A stretch of DNA of 64,000 nucleotides from Thermoanaerobacterales bacterium UBA4880 (GCA_002399285.1 DHDI01000004.1:1-64000); one strand, 5' to 3'; positions 25,613 through 34,656 are shown, counted from the first letter of the stretch. Program-made: numbers and translations. The notes: generated by a model from the sequence alone, not told the origin.

Positions 25613-27352
25613 ATGAACGAGAATAACGGATCAACGGGGAAAAGGGACCTGACAAAAATCAAAACGCCGCATACCTACATAATCATTTTTTTCGTAGTGA
25701 TCGTGCTTTGGCTTATGACGTTTATTGTTCCCGCCGGGCTTTACAGTACTCATGAAATCGAATATAAGGCGGCGAACGGTCAGAGCGATACCAGGACCGT
25801 TCTAATGCCGGAGACTTTCAGGTATAAATACGATCTTGATATGGACAAGCTTCAGGTGAAGCTGCAGGACCTCGGCAATGATGAGGCGAAACTTGAGCAG
25901 CTTGGGATAGACGGGGATAAACTTAAGGATCTTCTCAAAACCGATCCGTCGGTATGGGACCAGGAAAAGCTGGATTCGGCAGGCCTGACCGACGACGTGA
26001 TATATAAACAGTTTAACGAGTCGGTATACGATACGAGCCATAAGGTCTATAAACACGCCAAGATATGGGGCACCGACGACACCGGTGGATTCGGGGTGCT
26101 CAACTATGTGTTTGAGGGGCTTGTTACCGGCGACAAGTATGGTGCGGCCGTAGGGATAGTCGCTCTGCTTCTTGTCGTGGGCGGAGCATTTGGCGTTATA
26201 ATGAAGACGGGAGCCATAGACGCCGGGATCCATGCCGCCGTGACCCACATAAGGGGCTTTCAGGGGATGGCAATCCCCATACTTTTCTTTATATTTTCTC
26301 TGGGCGGGGCAGTCTTTGGCATGTCGGAGGAATGCATCCCCCTGGCTATGATCATGGTTCCCTTTATAATCGCATTGGGGTATGACTCCATAACCGCCGT
26401 ATGCGTTACGTTTGTCGCTTCCCAGGTGGGCAACGCCAGCTCATGGATGAACCCCTTCGGGATAGCTATAGCTCAGGGCATAGCGGGCATACCGGTATTA
26501 TCGGGAGCCAAGTTCAGGCTGATCATGTGGTTTGTGATCACGGGAGCGAGCGCCGCTTATATTTACGTTTATGCGAACAGGATAAAGAAAAATCCCGAGA
26601 GCTCGGTCACCCATGAGGAGGACAGATATTTCATCGAATCCATGGAATCCAAAGACAGTGAAATCAATGGAAAGCTGAACGCGGGGCACGTGCTGATACT
26701 CCTGACCATGCTGCTGGGCGTGATATGGATCATCTGGGGAGTGGTTGCGCGGCAGTATTATATTCCCGAGATAGCGTCGCAATTTTTTGTGATGGGCCTT
26801 GTTTCGGGTGTCATAGGGGCGATCTTTAAGCTCAACGGTATGACGTGGAACGATATAGCGGAGTCATTCGGCAAGGGCGCGGCTGATCTGGCCCCCACGG
26901 CTATCGTGGTGGGTATGGCGAAAGGAATACTGCTCGTTCTGGGCGGTTCCGATCCCACGACGCCCACGGTTTTAAATACCGTGCTTCACGGTTTCGGCCA
27001 GGCCTTGAGGGGATTGCCGTCGATTGTAACGGGCGTGTTCATGTATTATTTCCAGAGCATCTTTGACCTGTTCGTCACGTCGAATTCCGGCCAGGCCGCA
27101 TTGACGATGCCCATCATGGCGCCGCTTGCGGATATCGTCGGCGTATCGAGGCAGATAGCGTGCCTTGCATACCAGTTGGGCTCGGGATTCATCGACGCCA
27201 TTTCTCCCACGTCGGCCAGCCTCATTGGAGTCCTTGCCGTTGCTAGGATAGATTGGCTGAAATGGGCAAAATGGCACGTGAAGATGCAGGGATTTTTCCT
27301 GATACTGGGCACCGCCTTTGTGGTCATAGCGGTACTGATAAATTTTGCATAA
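25613..27352 (+). CDS. YfcC-family (DcuC-superfamily) transporter
   Basis: A 579-residue membrane protein. The first membrane segment (HTYIIIFFVVIVLWLMTFIVPAG cut short here) is followed by a long hydrophilic stretch (about residues 45-160) and then about eleven further segments. Signature parts include GGAFGVIMKTGAIDAG, GMSEECIPLAMI and SGQAALTMPIMAPL. Family members carry arginine, ornithine or dicarboxylates. The hydrophilic loop is longer than the short loop I expect in YfcC proteins. It heads an operon with isoaspartyl dipeptidase (33 bases downstream). It may export or import the amino acids or dipeptides linked to that enzyme (inference). Confidence 0.86.
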   Translation: MNENNGSTGKRDLTKIKTPHTYIIIFFVVIVLWLMTFIVPAGLYSTHEIEYKAANGQSDTRTVLMPETFRYKYDLDMDKLQVKLQDLGNDEAKLEQLGIDGDKLKDLLKTDPSVWDQEKLDSAGLTDDVIYKQFNESVYDTSHKVYKHAKIWGTDDTGGFGVLNYVFEGLVTGDKYGAAVGIVALLLVVGGAFGVIMKTGAIDAGIHAAVTHIRGFQGMAIPILFFIFSLGGAVFGMSEECIPLAMIMVPFIIALGYDSITAVCVTFVASQVGNASSWMNPFGIAIAQGIAGIPVLSGAKFRLIMWFVITGASAAYIYVYANRIKKNPESSVTHEEDRYFIESMESKDSEINGKLNAGHVLILLTMLLGVIWIIWGVVARQYYIPEIASQFFVMGLVSGVIGAIFKLNGMTWNDIAESFGKGAADLAPTAIVVGMAKGILLVLGGSDPTTPTVLNTVLHGFGQALRGLPSIVTGVFMYYFQSIFDLFVTSNSGQAALTMPIMAPLADIVGVSRQIACLAYQLGSGFIDAISPTSASLIGVLAVARIDWLKWAKWHVKMQGFFLILGTAFVVIAVLINFA

Positions 27353-27384
27353 TGGCGAAACAAATCAAACGGGGGTGAATTTAA

Positions 27385-28566
27385 ATGATGAAGATCATCA
27401 AAGGGGCAAAGGTATACAGCCCCGAATATCTGGGCAAAAAGGATGTCGTAATAATGGGCGATAAGATCGCTGCCATAGGCGATGGGCTGTCGTTCGGCGA
27501 TCTGGGCTTTGTTGACGTGGAGATCATAGACGGAGAGAATAAGGTCCTGACTCCGGGATTTATAGACTCCCATGAACACATAATGGGCGGCGGAGGCGAG
27601 GGAGGCTTTAAAACGAGGACCCCGGAGGTGAGATTGGAGGATCTCACCTCTGCCGGCGTCACCACCGTCGTGGGATGTTTGGGGACCGACGGCGTGGCCC
27701 GGGACGTGCTGGCTCTTTTGGCTAAAGCCAGAGGGCTTGAGGAAGAGGGCATAACGACGTACATCTATACCGGCTCCTATCGCGTGCCCATAGTTACCAT
27801 TACCGGCGAGGCCATGAAGGACATCATAGCCATAGACAAGATCATAGGAATAGGAGAGATCGCTATCTCCGATCATCGCTCTTCCCAGCCGACGCCGGAG
27901 GAGTTCAAAAGACTGGCCGCAGATGCGCGGGTGGCGGGCATGCTTTCGGGGAAGGCCGGCATTGTGAATGTACATGTGGGCGACGGCAAGGGGATGCTTG
28001 ATCTCATATGGAGAGTGGTAAAGGAGACGGAGGTGCCCTTCACCCAGATACTGCCCACCCATACCAACAGGAATCCATACCTATTCCAGGATGCGGTAAA
28101 ATATGCGAAGGCGGGCGGATATATAGACTTCACCACCAGCTCTGACCCCGTGTTCTGGGAAGAGGGAGAGGTAAAGTGCAGCAAGGCTTTAAAGATATGT
28201 CTGGAACAGGGAATACCCGACGTCAGGATCACATTTTCTTCGGACGGCCAGGGCAGCATGCCCATATTCAATGAAAAGAAAGAGACCGTAGGCCTGAAGA
28301 TGGGAAAGGCTAAATCGCTGTTCCAGGAGGTGCGGGATGCCGTTTTGAGCGAAGGCATACCGCTGGAGACGGCGGTCAAGGTCATAACCTCCAATCCCGC
28401 CGGTATTTTGAAACTGCATAATAAGGGACGCATAGAAAAGGGATTTGATGCCGATATGGTATTATTGGATGAGAAGGACCTGGCCATCGACACCGTCATA
28501 GCAAAGGGGCAAGTGATGATGCGGGATAAGGAGATCAAGGTTTTCAGTACGTTTAAAAACGTTTAA
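27385..28566 (+). CDS. iadA: Isoaspartyl dipeptidase (beta-aspartyl-peptidase)
   Basis: A 393-residue amidohydrolase-superfamily enzyme. The metal pair is in FIDSHEHIMGGGGEGGF, very like the IadA signature. Later metal ligands appear in VNVHVGDGKG and ILPTHTNRN, and the catalytic Asp in TFSSDGQGS. It hydrolyses beta-aspartyl dipeptides formed when asparagine or aspartate residues isomerise. GGGGGTG lies a few bases before the start; an ATG at 27388 is equally possible. It lies between the YfcC transporter and the MTH1187 protein, 12 bases before the latter. Pairing with YfcC suggests recycling of damaged-protein peptides. Confidence 0.92.
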   Translation: MMKIIKGAKVYSPEYLGKKDVVIMGDKIAAIGDGLSFGDLGFVDVEIIDGENKVLTPGFIDSHEHIMGGGGEGGFKTRTPEVRLEDLTSAGVTTVVGCLGTDGVARDVLALLAKARGLEEEGITTYIYTGSYRVPIVTITGEAMKDIIAIDKIIGIGEIAISDHRSSQPTPEEFKRLAADARVAGMLSGKAGIVNVHVGDGKGMLDLIWRVVKETEVPFTQILPTHTNRNPYLFQDAVKYAKAGGYIDFTTSSDPVFWEEGEVKCSKALKICLEQGIPDVRITFSSDGQGSMPIFNEKKETVGLKMGKAKSLFQEVRDAVLSEGIPLETAVKVITSNPAGILKLHNKGRIEKGFDADMVLLDEKDLAIDTVIAKGQVMMRDKEIKVFSTFKNV

Positions 28567-28578
28567 GGGGTGAGGTAT

Positions 28579-28884
28579 ATGGCTATTGCCGAGGTCGTTA
28601 TAGTGCCGTTGGGGACGGGCAGTACGAGTTTGTCCGACTATGTGGCGGCATGCGAGGATGTATTGAGAGGGGAGAAGGATGTCAGGCATCAGCTCACATC
28701 TATGGGTACCATAATCGAAGGGGATGTGGACGATATTATAGCAGCTATAATGAAGATGCATGAGGTGCCTTTTGAGAAGGGGGCCATGCGAGTCTCCACT
28801 TCCATAAAGATCGATGACAGAAGGGATAAGAATGCCACCATGGAGCAAAAGGTGATATCCGTCGTCCAAAAACAGAAGGCATAG
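28579..28884 (+). CDS. MTH1187-family thiamine-binding protein
   Basis: A 101-residue ferredoxin-fold protein of the MTH1187/YkoF-like family. The pattern AEVVIVPLGTGSTSLSDYVA, then HQLTSMGTIIEGDVDDI and a C-terminal RVSTSIKIDDR match the family, which binds thiamine or HMP. The ATG at 28579 with AGGGGTGAG is chosen over the GTG at 28570. It ends the iadA operon but lies directly ahead of the TPP riboswitch and thiT. The functional link is thiamine, although the riboswitch itself is downstream of this gene. Confidence 0.85.
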   Translation: MAIAEVVIVPLGTGSTSLSDYVAACEDVLRGEKDVRHQLTSMGTIIEGDVDDIIAAIMKMHEVPFEKGAMRVSTSIKIDDRRDKNATMEQKVISVVQKQKA

Positions 28885-28897
28885 TTTTCAGTGTTTG

Positions 28898-28926
28898 TTG
28901 AATGTCATGGGGATCTGATGTATAAT
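28898..28926 (+). promoter_or_regulatory. Sigma-A promoter for the TPP riboswitch-thiT unit
   Basis: TTGAAT (28898-28903) and TATAAT (28921-28926) are separated by exactly 17 bases. The riboswitch begins about 26 bases after the -10. Confidence 0.8.
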
Positions 28927-28951
28927 GTATTTGTAAAATTTAAGAGACTGT

Positions 28952-29041
28952 GTCCGCTGGGGGAGCTTAAAGCTGAGACCGCAGAAAGATCTGCGGACCC
29001 CTTGAACCTGTCCGGATAATGCCGGCGTAGGGAAAGCGGGT
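28952..29041 (+). promoter_or_regulatory. TPP riboswitch (THI element)
   Basis: The conserved core is readable: GGGGGAGCTTAAAGCTGAGA, ACCGCAG/CTGCGG stem, CCTTGAACCTGTCCGGATAA and TGCCGGCGTAGGGAAAGC. P1 is CCGCT (28954-28958) with AGCGG (29035-29039). It binds thiamine pyrophosphate and, with the terminator just downstream, should switch off thiT when TPP is plentiful. Confidence 0.95.
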
Positions 29042-29047
29042 TTCCAC

Positions 29048-29072
29048 CGCAACCTGCATGGTTGCGTTTTTT
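29048..29072 (+). terminator. Riboswitch expression-platform terminator
   Basis: CGCAACC (29048-29054) pairs with GGTTGCG (29060-29066) around TGCAT, followed by six T. It lies seven bases beyond the TPP aptamer and 36 bases before thiT. Confidence 0.92.
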
Positions 29073-29108
29073 GTTTAGCGGCACGGCTTCTATATAGGAG
29101 GCTTTTGC

Positions 29109-29753
29109 ATGTTTAATTATTTGAATTCCGTATTTGGCGATTTTGCGGAGATACGCTCTATTACTATTACGGTGCTTGCAGTAGTGGTGATCGCTGCCTT
29201 GGCGCTTCACCACGGCAGAAACAAAGTGAAGTTTGACACGAAGACGGTCGTGTACGGAGGGGTCTGCATAGCCATATCGTTCCTGCTGTCCTACATCAGG
29301 TTTTACAGGTGGCCGCAGGGTGGCTCGATAACTCCCGGCAGTATGCTTCCGCTGTTTATCTATGCTTACTTTTTCGGACCCGTTGCGGGAATAACGGCGG
29401 GAGCTGCTTACGGGATACTGCAGCTAATCCAGGACCCGTATATACTGCATTGGGCGCAGGTGCTGCTGGATTATCCGCTGCCATTCGCGGCGATCGGCCT
29501 GGCCGGTTTCTTCCCCAAGAACCTGAGATTGGGGATCTTCGTGGGCGGCTTTGGCAGGTTCTTCTTCCACTTCCTGTCCGGATGGATATTCTTTGGATCA
29601 TATGCACCCCCGGGAATGAACCCCGCAATCTATTCCCTTGCGGTCAATGGGCCGCTGATCGGCACGGAAGTGGCGATCTGCATTGCCATAACGATGGTGC
29701 CGCAGTTCTACAACGCCATCCAGAGTCTCAGGAAAAACATAGTACGCACTTAA
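29109..29753 (+). CDS. thiT: Energy-coupling factor thiamine transporter substrate-binding subunit ThiT
   Basis: A 214-residue membrane protein with about six hydrophobic segments. The ThiT signature regions are present: ITPGSMLPLFIYAYFFGP, GILQLIQDPYILHWAQVLLD (with the Trp and Tyr area that binds thiamine) and FVGGFGRFFFHFLSG. It is an ECF S-component that docks to a shared EcfA-A'-T module, not encoded here, to import thiamine. AGGAGG is present at 29097-29102. Control by the upstream TPP riboswitch confirms the substrate. Confidence 0.95.
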   Translation: MFNYLNSVFGDFAEIRSITITVLAVVVIAALALHHGRNKVKFDTKTVVYGGVCIAISFLLSYIRFYRWPQGGSITPGSMLPLFIYAYFFGPVAGITAGAAYGILQLIQDPYILHWAQVLLDYPLPFAAIGLAGFFPKNLRLGIFVGGFGRFFFHFLSGWIFFGSYAPPGMNPAIYSLAVNGPLIGTEVAICIAITMVPQFYNAIQSLRKNIVRT

Positions 29754-29837
29754 CTATAGTTCAAAATATATAAAGATATGCGTCCCGGTTCGGATAATCA
29801 TGGAAATCATGGTATAATACTGACAGGAGGCGATATT

Positions 29838-30332
29838 ATGGGTAACGAGAAGGAAAATAAGGATAAGGCGGATAACATCATAAACTTTGCAAAGTCAAAG
29901 CTGAAGGATATCAAAAGCGGCATTGACGACGCTGCGGATAAGGCAAAGGAAACAATAAGTGATGAGGACTCTACGGTAAAAAAAGCGGGAGACAACATCA
30001 GCTCGGCCGCAAGGTCCGCAGGCAGCACCATCGCCGGCTTTGCCAAGAAACTAGGTAAGGAAACCGGTAAAATTGCTAAGATAGCCGGGCTAAAAGCAGA
30101 TATCGCAAATCTGGCCGGGCAAAAGAGGACGAGGATAACGGAGCTGGGCGAAACATTTCTGAAGGTATACAGGTCCGACTTTGAAGATAAAGAGAGCTCC
30201 TCTAAGATCGTCGATATCATAAAGGATATAGACGAACTGGACGCTAAGATCGGCGATAAAGAGAATGAAATGAAACAGATACAGCAGGAAGAGAATCTGA
30301 CAGATGAAGACATCAAGAATATCAAGGAATAA
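29838..30332 (+). CDS. Small charged helical protein of unknown function
   Basis: A 164-residue Lys/Glu/Asp/Ala-rich protein. The N-terminal two-thirds contains amphipathic repeats such as DAADKAKETI and NISSAARSAGSTIAGFAKK, as in LEA-like or YtxH-like proteins. Residues about 110-160 (IVDIIKDIDELDAKIGDKEN) look coiled-coil. There is no signal peptide or membrane segment. The ATG at 29838 has AGGAGG at 29825-29830, and an extended -10 (TGGTATAAT) lies just upstream, so it has its own promoter. A strong terminator follows. I do not recognise the family. Confidence 0.75.
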   Translation: MGNEKENKDKADNIINFAKSKLKDIKSGIDDAADKAKETISDEDSTVKKAGDNISSAARSAGSTIAGFAKKLGKETGKIAKIAGLKADIANLAGQKRTRITELGETFLKVYRSDFEDKESSSKIVDIIKDIDELDAKIGDKENEMKQIQQEENLTDEDIKNIKE

Positions 30333-30356
30333 ATAACGGTTGGTGTTAACAGAAAA

Positions 30357-30399
30357 CGCCCCGACACGGCTTCGGCGAAGCCCGTCAGGGCGCATTTTT
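30357..30399. terminator. Bidirectional terminator
   Basis: CGCCC..GGGCG closes a long hairpin with the inner stem GGCTTC/GAAGCC. It has ATTTTTC on the plus side and an A-run on the other, serving both convergent genes. Confidence 0.88.
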
Positions 30400-30433
30400 C
30401 ACGTAAGGCGAGGGAATCGCCGTGCGGTTTTGA

Positions 30434-31165
30434 CTATTTCAGATAATCGTAGACGACCGAAGCACGGCCGAGCGTGAGATTCGCGATGATGTGCGTGCCG
30501 TCCACTACCTCTTTGACCGGCAGGTCGGCAAGCGGCGCGTTCACATGTTCAAAGAGCTGCAGTCTTGCCGGAGATCTCCAAGCATCTAAGATCTCGTAGT
30601 TGGTGGTCTTGGAGACTGTCATCTCGCAGGCCAGCGGCTTCATATCAATATCGCGGATGATTTTTAGCATGTACTGCGGTGTGCCGATGATCTTTTCCGC
30701 CTCTTCCGGTGTGATCTTGCTGTATTTATAGCACATGGTCGCTATGGCGACGTCCAGCGTGCCGTAGGTCAACTTTCCGACGATCGTGTCTGAATCCACA
30801 TAGAGCGACGGAGTACCGTATTTTTTTGGAAAGGTCGAGCACTCCCGCCCTGTCACGATAGCCGGGAAATTGTTGAGATACATCCCGAGGGAGAACTCGC
30901 CGTGCACGCCGTTGTAAGAAACCGGTATGACCTGCCCGCTTTCCAGATAATCCCCCAGGCCTGTCGTGTCCGGCATTTTGATCAGTTCAAACTTCACGAG
31001 AGGTTCGTCGATCTCCAGCGGCTCCGGAACGAGCACCCTCAATTTGTCGAAATCCGTTTTATAGACGATATTGACAAACTCCCTGTGTCTAAACTCCGGC
31101 GGGCTCATCGCGAATTTATCGCTGACCGGTGTCGTCAATATTTTCTTCACATCATCAATTTTCAT
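30434..31165 (-). CDS. Acetoacetate decarboxylase-family protein
   Basis: A 243-residue protein of the ADC fold. The catalytic Schiff-base lysine region is TGRECSTFPKKYGTPSLY, matching the ADC PKK motif. Other conserved parts are YNGVHGEFSLGMYLNN and the C-terminal LGRASVVYDYLK. True ADCs convert acetoacetate to acetone and CO2; related proteins act on other keto acids or as aldolases. The ATG at 31165 has GGAGG nine bases before it; the upstream ATG at 31180 overlaps this ribosome site. It is monocistronic. Acetoacetate made by the BKACE in this genome is a possible substrate, but the two are 17 kb apart. Confidence 0.85.
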   Translation of the reverse strand: MKIDDVKKILTTPVSDKFAMSPPEFRHREFVNIVYKTDFDKLRVLVPEPLEIDEPLVKFELIKMPDTTGLGDYLESGQVIPVSYNGVHGEFSLGMYLNNFPAIVTGRECSTFPKKYGTPSLYVDSDTIVGKLTYGTLDVAIATMCYKYSKITPEEAEKIIGTPQYMLKIIRDIDMKPLACEMTVSKTTNYEILDAWRSPARLQLFEHVNAPLADLPVKEVVDGTHIIANLTLGRASVVYDYLK

Positions 31166-31471
31166 AACGTTTTCCTCCATCCATTATTGGGTAAATTTAT
31201 TTAATTTTAACACGCTTCAGTCGGATGTTCAACTTTTTTGCTCTGAAATTTGGAATCCGGTGCAGGATCCGATCGCTGTTATTTAAATATTCTTTAGACC
31301 AGGTATCGTTATCATACGCCTGCAAAATATGTGCCCTCGCACATCTAATCCATCTTTTCGGTTATCATAAACGTTGGATATATGATTCAATTTTGCCACA
31401 ATCACTTTGAAATATTATTGACTTTTCAGAATAACCGACTGATTATATAATTTAATTGAGCAAAGGAAGTG
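31166..31471. other. Divergent intergenic region with a sigma-A promoter
   Basis: AT-rich, no gene seen. TTGACT (31418-31423) and GATTAT (31441-31446) are 17 bases apart and point into the PRD regulator gene; TATAAT follows at 31446. The ADC-family promoter must lie in the left half, but I could not place it with confidence. Confidence 0.55.
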
Positions 31472-33598
31472 ATGAACATAGTAACTCTCAACAGCAGATG
31501 TGTCCAGCTATTATTATATCTGCTTGATTCAACCATACCTATTACGATAGACAGCTTGAGCAAAAAATACAAGGTGAGCAACAGGACGATACGGTATGAC
31601 TTGGATATAATAGACGAGTTTCTGAACGACAACGGCTTCAAGCTTCTCATCAGAAAGCCGAACAGCGGCATCATGCTTATGGAAGACCCCGATGAAAAGG
31701 AAAGATTGTCAGGATTTATGGGAAAGCTCAATATATATTACATTATACTTTCCAAGGAGGACAGAAAGAGCCTCATATTGAGCGAACTGCTCGGACAGCA
31801 GGATTATGCGACGATAAACAGCATAGCCGAAAAGCTGTGCGTAAGCCGCAATACTATAATAAAAGATCTGGAAGGCGTAAAAAGGTGGCTTGCGGATTAC
31901 AATTTGTCCATAGAGTCCATCCCCAAACACGGAATAAGGATAACCGGAGAAGAAAAATATTTGAGGCGTGCGCAGATCGAGCTGTTGACTGAAAGTAAGG
32001 GTATGTTAAAGTCAATGGCTGAAATGGAAAACGATACGCAGGAGAATACCAAATCCAGCAGTTCTCTGAAGTCATTTTTTGATGATATAGATATTCAATA
32101 TATTGAGGAATGTATAAATACGGCGGAGAAAGAGCTGAACACAGTATTCTCCGACGAGGCTTTTGTAGGGCTTACGATCCACATAGCCATCGCGGTCAAG
32201 AGGATCCAATCCAAAAAAGAGATCTCCATGGATAAGGATGAGCTCAAATCTCTTGAAATAACAAAGGAATTCGCCGTGGCGTCGAATATTACAAAAATGC
32301 TTGAGGAGCGGTTCGGCATAACGATCTCAGCGGATGAGACAGGATACATCACGATACACCTGCTCGGCAGCAACCGTTCGTCGTCCAAGGTCACCGAGAG
32401 TGAAAACTGGGTAGAGCTTCAGATACTGACAAACGACGTGATCCAAAATGTAAGTACGGCGATCGGCAACGATCTCACGGGGGATGGTCAGCTCTATAGG
32501 GGATTGTTTGAGCATCTGAAACCTACGATATATAGGCTCAATCATGATCTGACCCTCAAGAATCCTATTTTAGATGAGATAAAATCAAGATACAGCGAGC
32601 TGTTTGAAGCGGTAAAAACGGGACTTAAGCCGGTAGAGGATTTTACGGGCAAGAAGCTGAGCGAAGAAGAAGAAGGGTACTTTGCGATGCACTTCGGCGC
32701 GGCGCTCGAAAGGATAAAGGATAAGACGGCCTCTAAGATGAATGTGCTCGTGGTCTGCGCGACGGGGGTGGGCACGGCTGAAATGCTCTCATCCCGGATA
32801 CAGTCCGTATTTGACGTGAATATTGTGGGGACTGCCGCAAGGCATCAGGTCAGGGATGCGCTCAAAGAAAACAAGGTAGACCTCATCATAACCTCGGTGC
32901 CCATGGAAGAGCCCGGAGTGACATGCGTTGAGGTAAATCCGCTTCTCACCGAGAAGGATATACAGAGACTGGATATGCATATTAAGAAGCATGGAAGAAC
33001 AGGGTCCGCTGCAGTAATGAACGATATCCTGTGCACGGTGAAAAAGCACTGTAAAGTTGTAGACTATGACGGCCTGGCCGGTGACATATCACGGATCTTA
33101 AATGTAAATAATATTGGTGACAGGAAAGGGGTAAGACAACCGGTGTTAAAAGATTTGCTTAATCAAAAAACTATTAAACTCAACGTCGCAGCAAAGACGT
33201 GGGAAGATGCGGTGACTGCAGGAGGGACGCTGTTGGTGAATGAAGGCTGCATAGAACGCAGATATGTCGACGCAATGATAAACAGCGTCAAGGAAATAGG
33301 ACCCTATATCGTGATCGCGCCCGGGATCGCAATGCCCCACGCCAGGCCGGAGGACGGAGTCAAAAAAATAGGGATGAGCCTCATCACTCTGTCTCAGCCC
33401 GTCGAATTTGGAAACAAGGAAAATGATCCCGTAGATATAGTGGTATGTCTCTGCGCAGTGGATCATTCGACCCATATAAAAGCCTTATCGGAACTTGTCG
33501 GACTACTGGAAGATACCGAAAAGGTAAGAAAAATCAGGACAGCTAAGAATATCGGTGAAGTACAAAATTTGATTATGGATTATAACGATGGGAGGTAA
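31472..33598 (+). CDS. PRD-domain PTS regulator with EIIB- and EIIA-like domains
   Basis: A 708-residue BglG/LicR-type regulator. An N-terminal HTH (IDSLSKKYKVSNRTIRYDLD) is followed by a second HTH (INSIAEKLCVSRNTIIKDLE). PRD1 includes VGLTIHIAIAVKR and PRD2 ends in GYFAMHFGAALERI. The EIIB-like domain has VVCATGVGTAEM near residue 427, and the C-terminal EIIA-like domain has GIAMPHARPE near residue 620. The first start codon (GTG 31469) and ATG 31472 are adjacent; I chose ATG. It controls the ascorbate-type PTS genes behind it. No separate EIIA is encoded nearby, so its own EIIA domain could also supply phosphate to the EIIB (inference). Confidence 0.88.
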   Translation: MNIVTLNSRCVQLLLYLLDSTIPITIDSLSKKYKVSNRTIRYDLDIIDEFLNDNGFKLLIRKPNSGIMLMEDPDEKERLSGFMGKLNIYYIILSKEDRKSLILSELLGQQDYATINSIAEKLCVSRNTIIKDLEGVKRWLADYNLSIESIPKHGIRITGEEKYLRRAQIELLTESKGMLKSMAEMENDTQENTKSSSSLKSFFDDIDIQYIEECINTAEKELNTVFSDEAFVGLTIHIAIAVKRIQSKKEISMDKDELKSLEITKEFAVASNITKMLEERFGITISADETGYITIHLLGSNRSSSKVTESENWVELQILTNDVIQNVSTAIGNDLTGDGQLYRGLFEHLKPTIYRLNHDLTLKNPILDEIKSRYSELFEAVKTGLKPVEDFTGKKLSEEEEGYFAMHFGAALERIKDKTASKMNVLVVCATGVGTAEMLSSRIQSVFDVNIVGTAARHQVRDALKENKVDLIITSVPMEEPGVTCVEVNPLLTEKDIQRLDMHIKKHGRTGSAAVMNDILCTVKKHCKVVDYDGLAGDISRILNVNNIGDRKGVRQPVLKDLLNQKTIKLNVAAKTWEDAVTAGGTLLVNEGCIERRYVDAMINSVKEIGPYIVIAPGIAMPHARPEDGVKKIGMSLITLSQPVEFGNKENDPVDIVVCLCAVDHSTHIKALSELVGLLEDTEKVRKIRTAKNIGEVQNLIMDYNDGR

Positions 33599-33605
33599 TT
33601 GAAAC

Positions 33606-34340
33606 ATGAAGCAACAAGAGTATTTTTCAGTAATAAGTAAACAGTTAGAAAAGGAAATAAATGAGGAAAGCAACAACATTGAACAGGCTGCTCAATATTG
33701 CGCCGCGTCGGTTATTAAAGATCGATTAATTCATGTATTCGGCTGCGGACACTCGCAGATGTTTGCAATGGAGGTTTTCTATAGGGCTGGTGGACTGGTG
33801 CCGGTTAATGCCTTATTGATCCCGCATCTTTCTTTGTTTCCAAAGGCTAAGTTAAGTACTTTACAAGAGCGTATAGAAGGATTATCTGGAGAATACTTAG
33901 ATATGGAAAATACATCAGAGGATGACACGATGATCATCGTATCAATATCCGGGCGTAATGCAGGGGTTGTTGATATGGCGCTTGCCGCCCAAAAAATTGG
34001 TATGAAAGTCATTGCATTGACCTCATTGAGTTTCTCTAATAGTGTAACATCAAGACATTCATCAGGCAAACTACTGAAGGATGTAGCGGATGTAGTTATT
34101 GACATTAAATGTGATTCCGGTGATGCCTGCCTATCTATGGACGGAATGAGTGCCAAATTCTGTGGTACATCAACGGTATTGGGCATGAGCGTGATGGAAA
34201 GTATTGTTGCCAGGACAATCGAGATATGTGTTGAAAATGGAACAATTCCTCCGGTATATGTGAGTTCAAATTTGGATGAAGGTGATGAAATCAACGCAGA
34301 GTATATTAAAAAATACAGAGGTTTAATTGATTGCCTATAA
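33606..34340 (+). CDS. SIS-domain sugar isomerase/phosphosugar-binding protein
   Basis: A 244-residue SIS-domain protein. HVFGCGHSQMFAMEVFYRAG forms the first phosphosugar loop and IIVSISGRNAGVVDMALAAQ the second, the usual SIS pattern of Ser/Thr-rich loops. Family members bind or isomerise sugar phosphates such as N-acetylmuramate 6-phosphate and glucosamine phosphates. It follows the PRD regulator by seven bases and precedes EIIB. It and the next two genes are visibly more AT-rich than most of the window, which may mark transfer. The phosphosugar imported by the PTS is its likely substrate. Confidence 0.85.
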   Translation: MKQQEYFSVISKQLEKEINEESNNIEQAAQYCAASVIKDRLIHVFGCGHSQMFAMEVFYRAGGLVPVNALLIPHLSLFPKAKLSTLQERIEGLSGEYLDMENTSEDDTMIIVSISGRNAGVVDMALAAQKIGMKVIALTSLSFSNSVTSRHSSGKLLKDVADVVIDIKCDSGDACLSMDGMSAKFCGTSTVLGMSVMESIVARTIEICVENGTIPPVYVSSNLDEGDEINAEYIKKYRGLIDCL

Positions 34341-34359
34341 AAAGTGAGGGGATGAAAAT

Positions 34360-34641
34360 GTGTTAAAAATTATAACCGTGTGTGGCTTGGGTGTAGGTTC
34401 CAGTCTAATTATGAAGATGACTGTTGAGAACGTTATGAAGCAAATGGGCGTTAAATGTAATATTGAAAACTGGGACGTTGGAACAGTAAAAGGAAAACCA
34501 TATGATATGCTTGTTACAACAAGTGGTTTTAAAAAAAATTTTGCTGATCAAGATAACGTTATATATTTAAATAATATTGTAGATACGAATGAAGCAAAAG
34601 CCAAGCTGGAAGATTATTTAAAGAAAAATAATTTAATATAG
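34360..34641 (+). CDS. PTS EIIB, ascorbate (UlaB/SgaB) family
   Basis: A 93-residue EIIB. The phospho-acceptor cysteine is Cys8 in ITVCGLGVGSSLIMKM, the ascorbate/lactose-superfamily loop. The start is a GTG at 34360 with GAGGGG nine bases upstream; the nearby ATG at 34352 is in another frame and stops after four codons, so its ribosome site is shared. It phosphorylates the substrate carried by the EIIC encoded next. There is no neighbouring EIIA. Confidence 0.9.
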   Translation: MLKIITVCGLGVGSSLIMKMTVENVMKQMGVKCNIENWDVGTVKGKPYDMLVTTSGFKKNFADQDNVIYLNNIVDTNEAKAKLEDYLKKNNLI

Positions 34642-34656
34642 AAAGAAGGGTCTATT

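Noticed and set aside
27046..28062. 338-codon open frame opposite the YfcC/iadA genes
   Set aside because: It spans two real genes on the other strand and has no protein-like motifs.
34352..34366. Tiny ORF (ATG AAA ATG TGT TAA) before the EIIB gene as a leader peptide
   Set aside because: It is only four codons and overlaps the GTG start of EIIB; no hairpin or regulatory codon pattern accompanies it.
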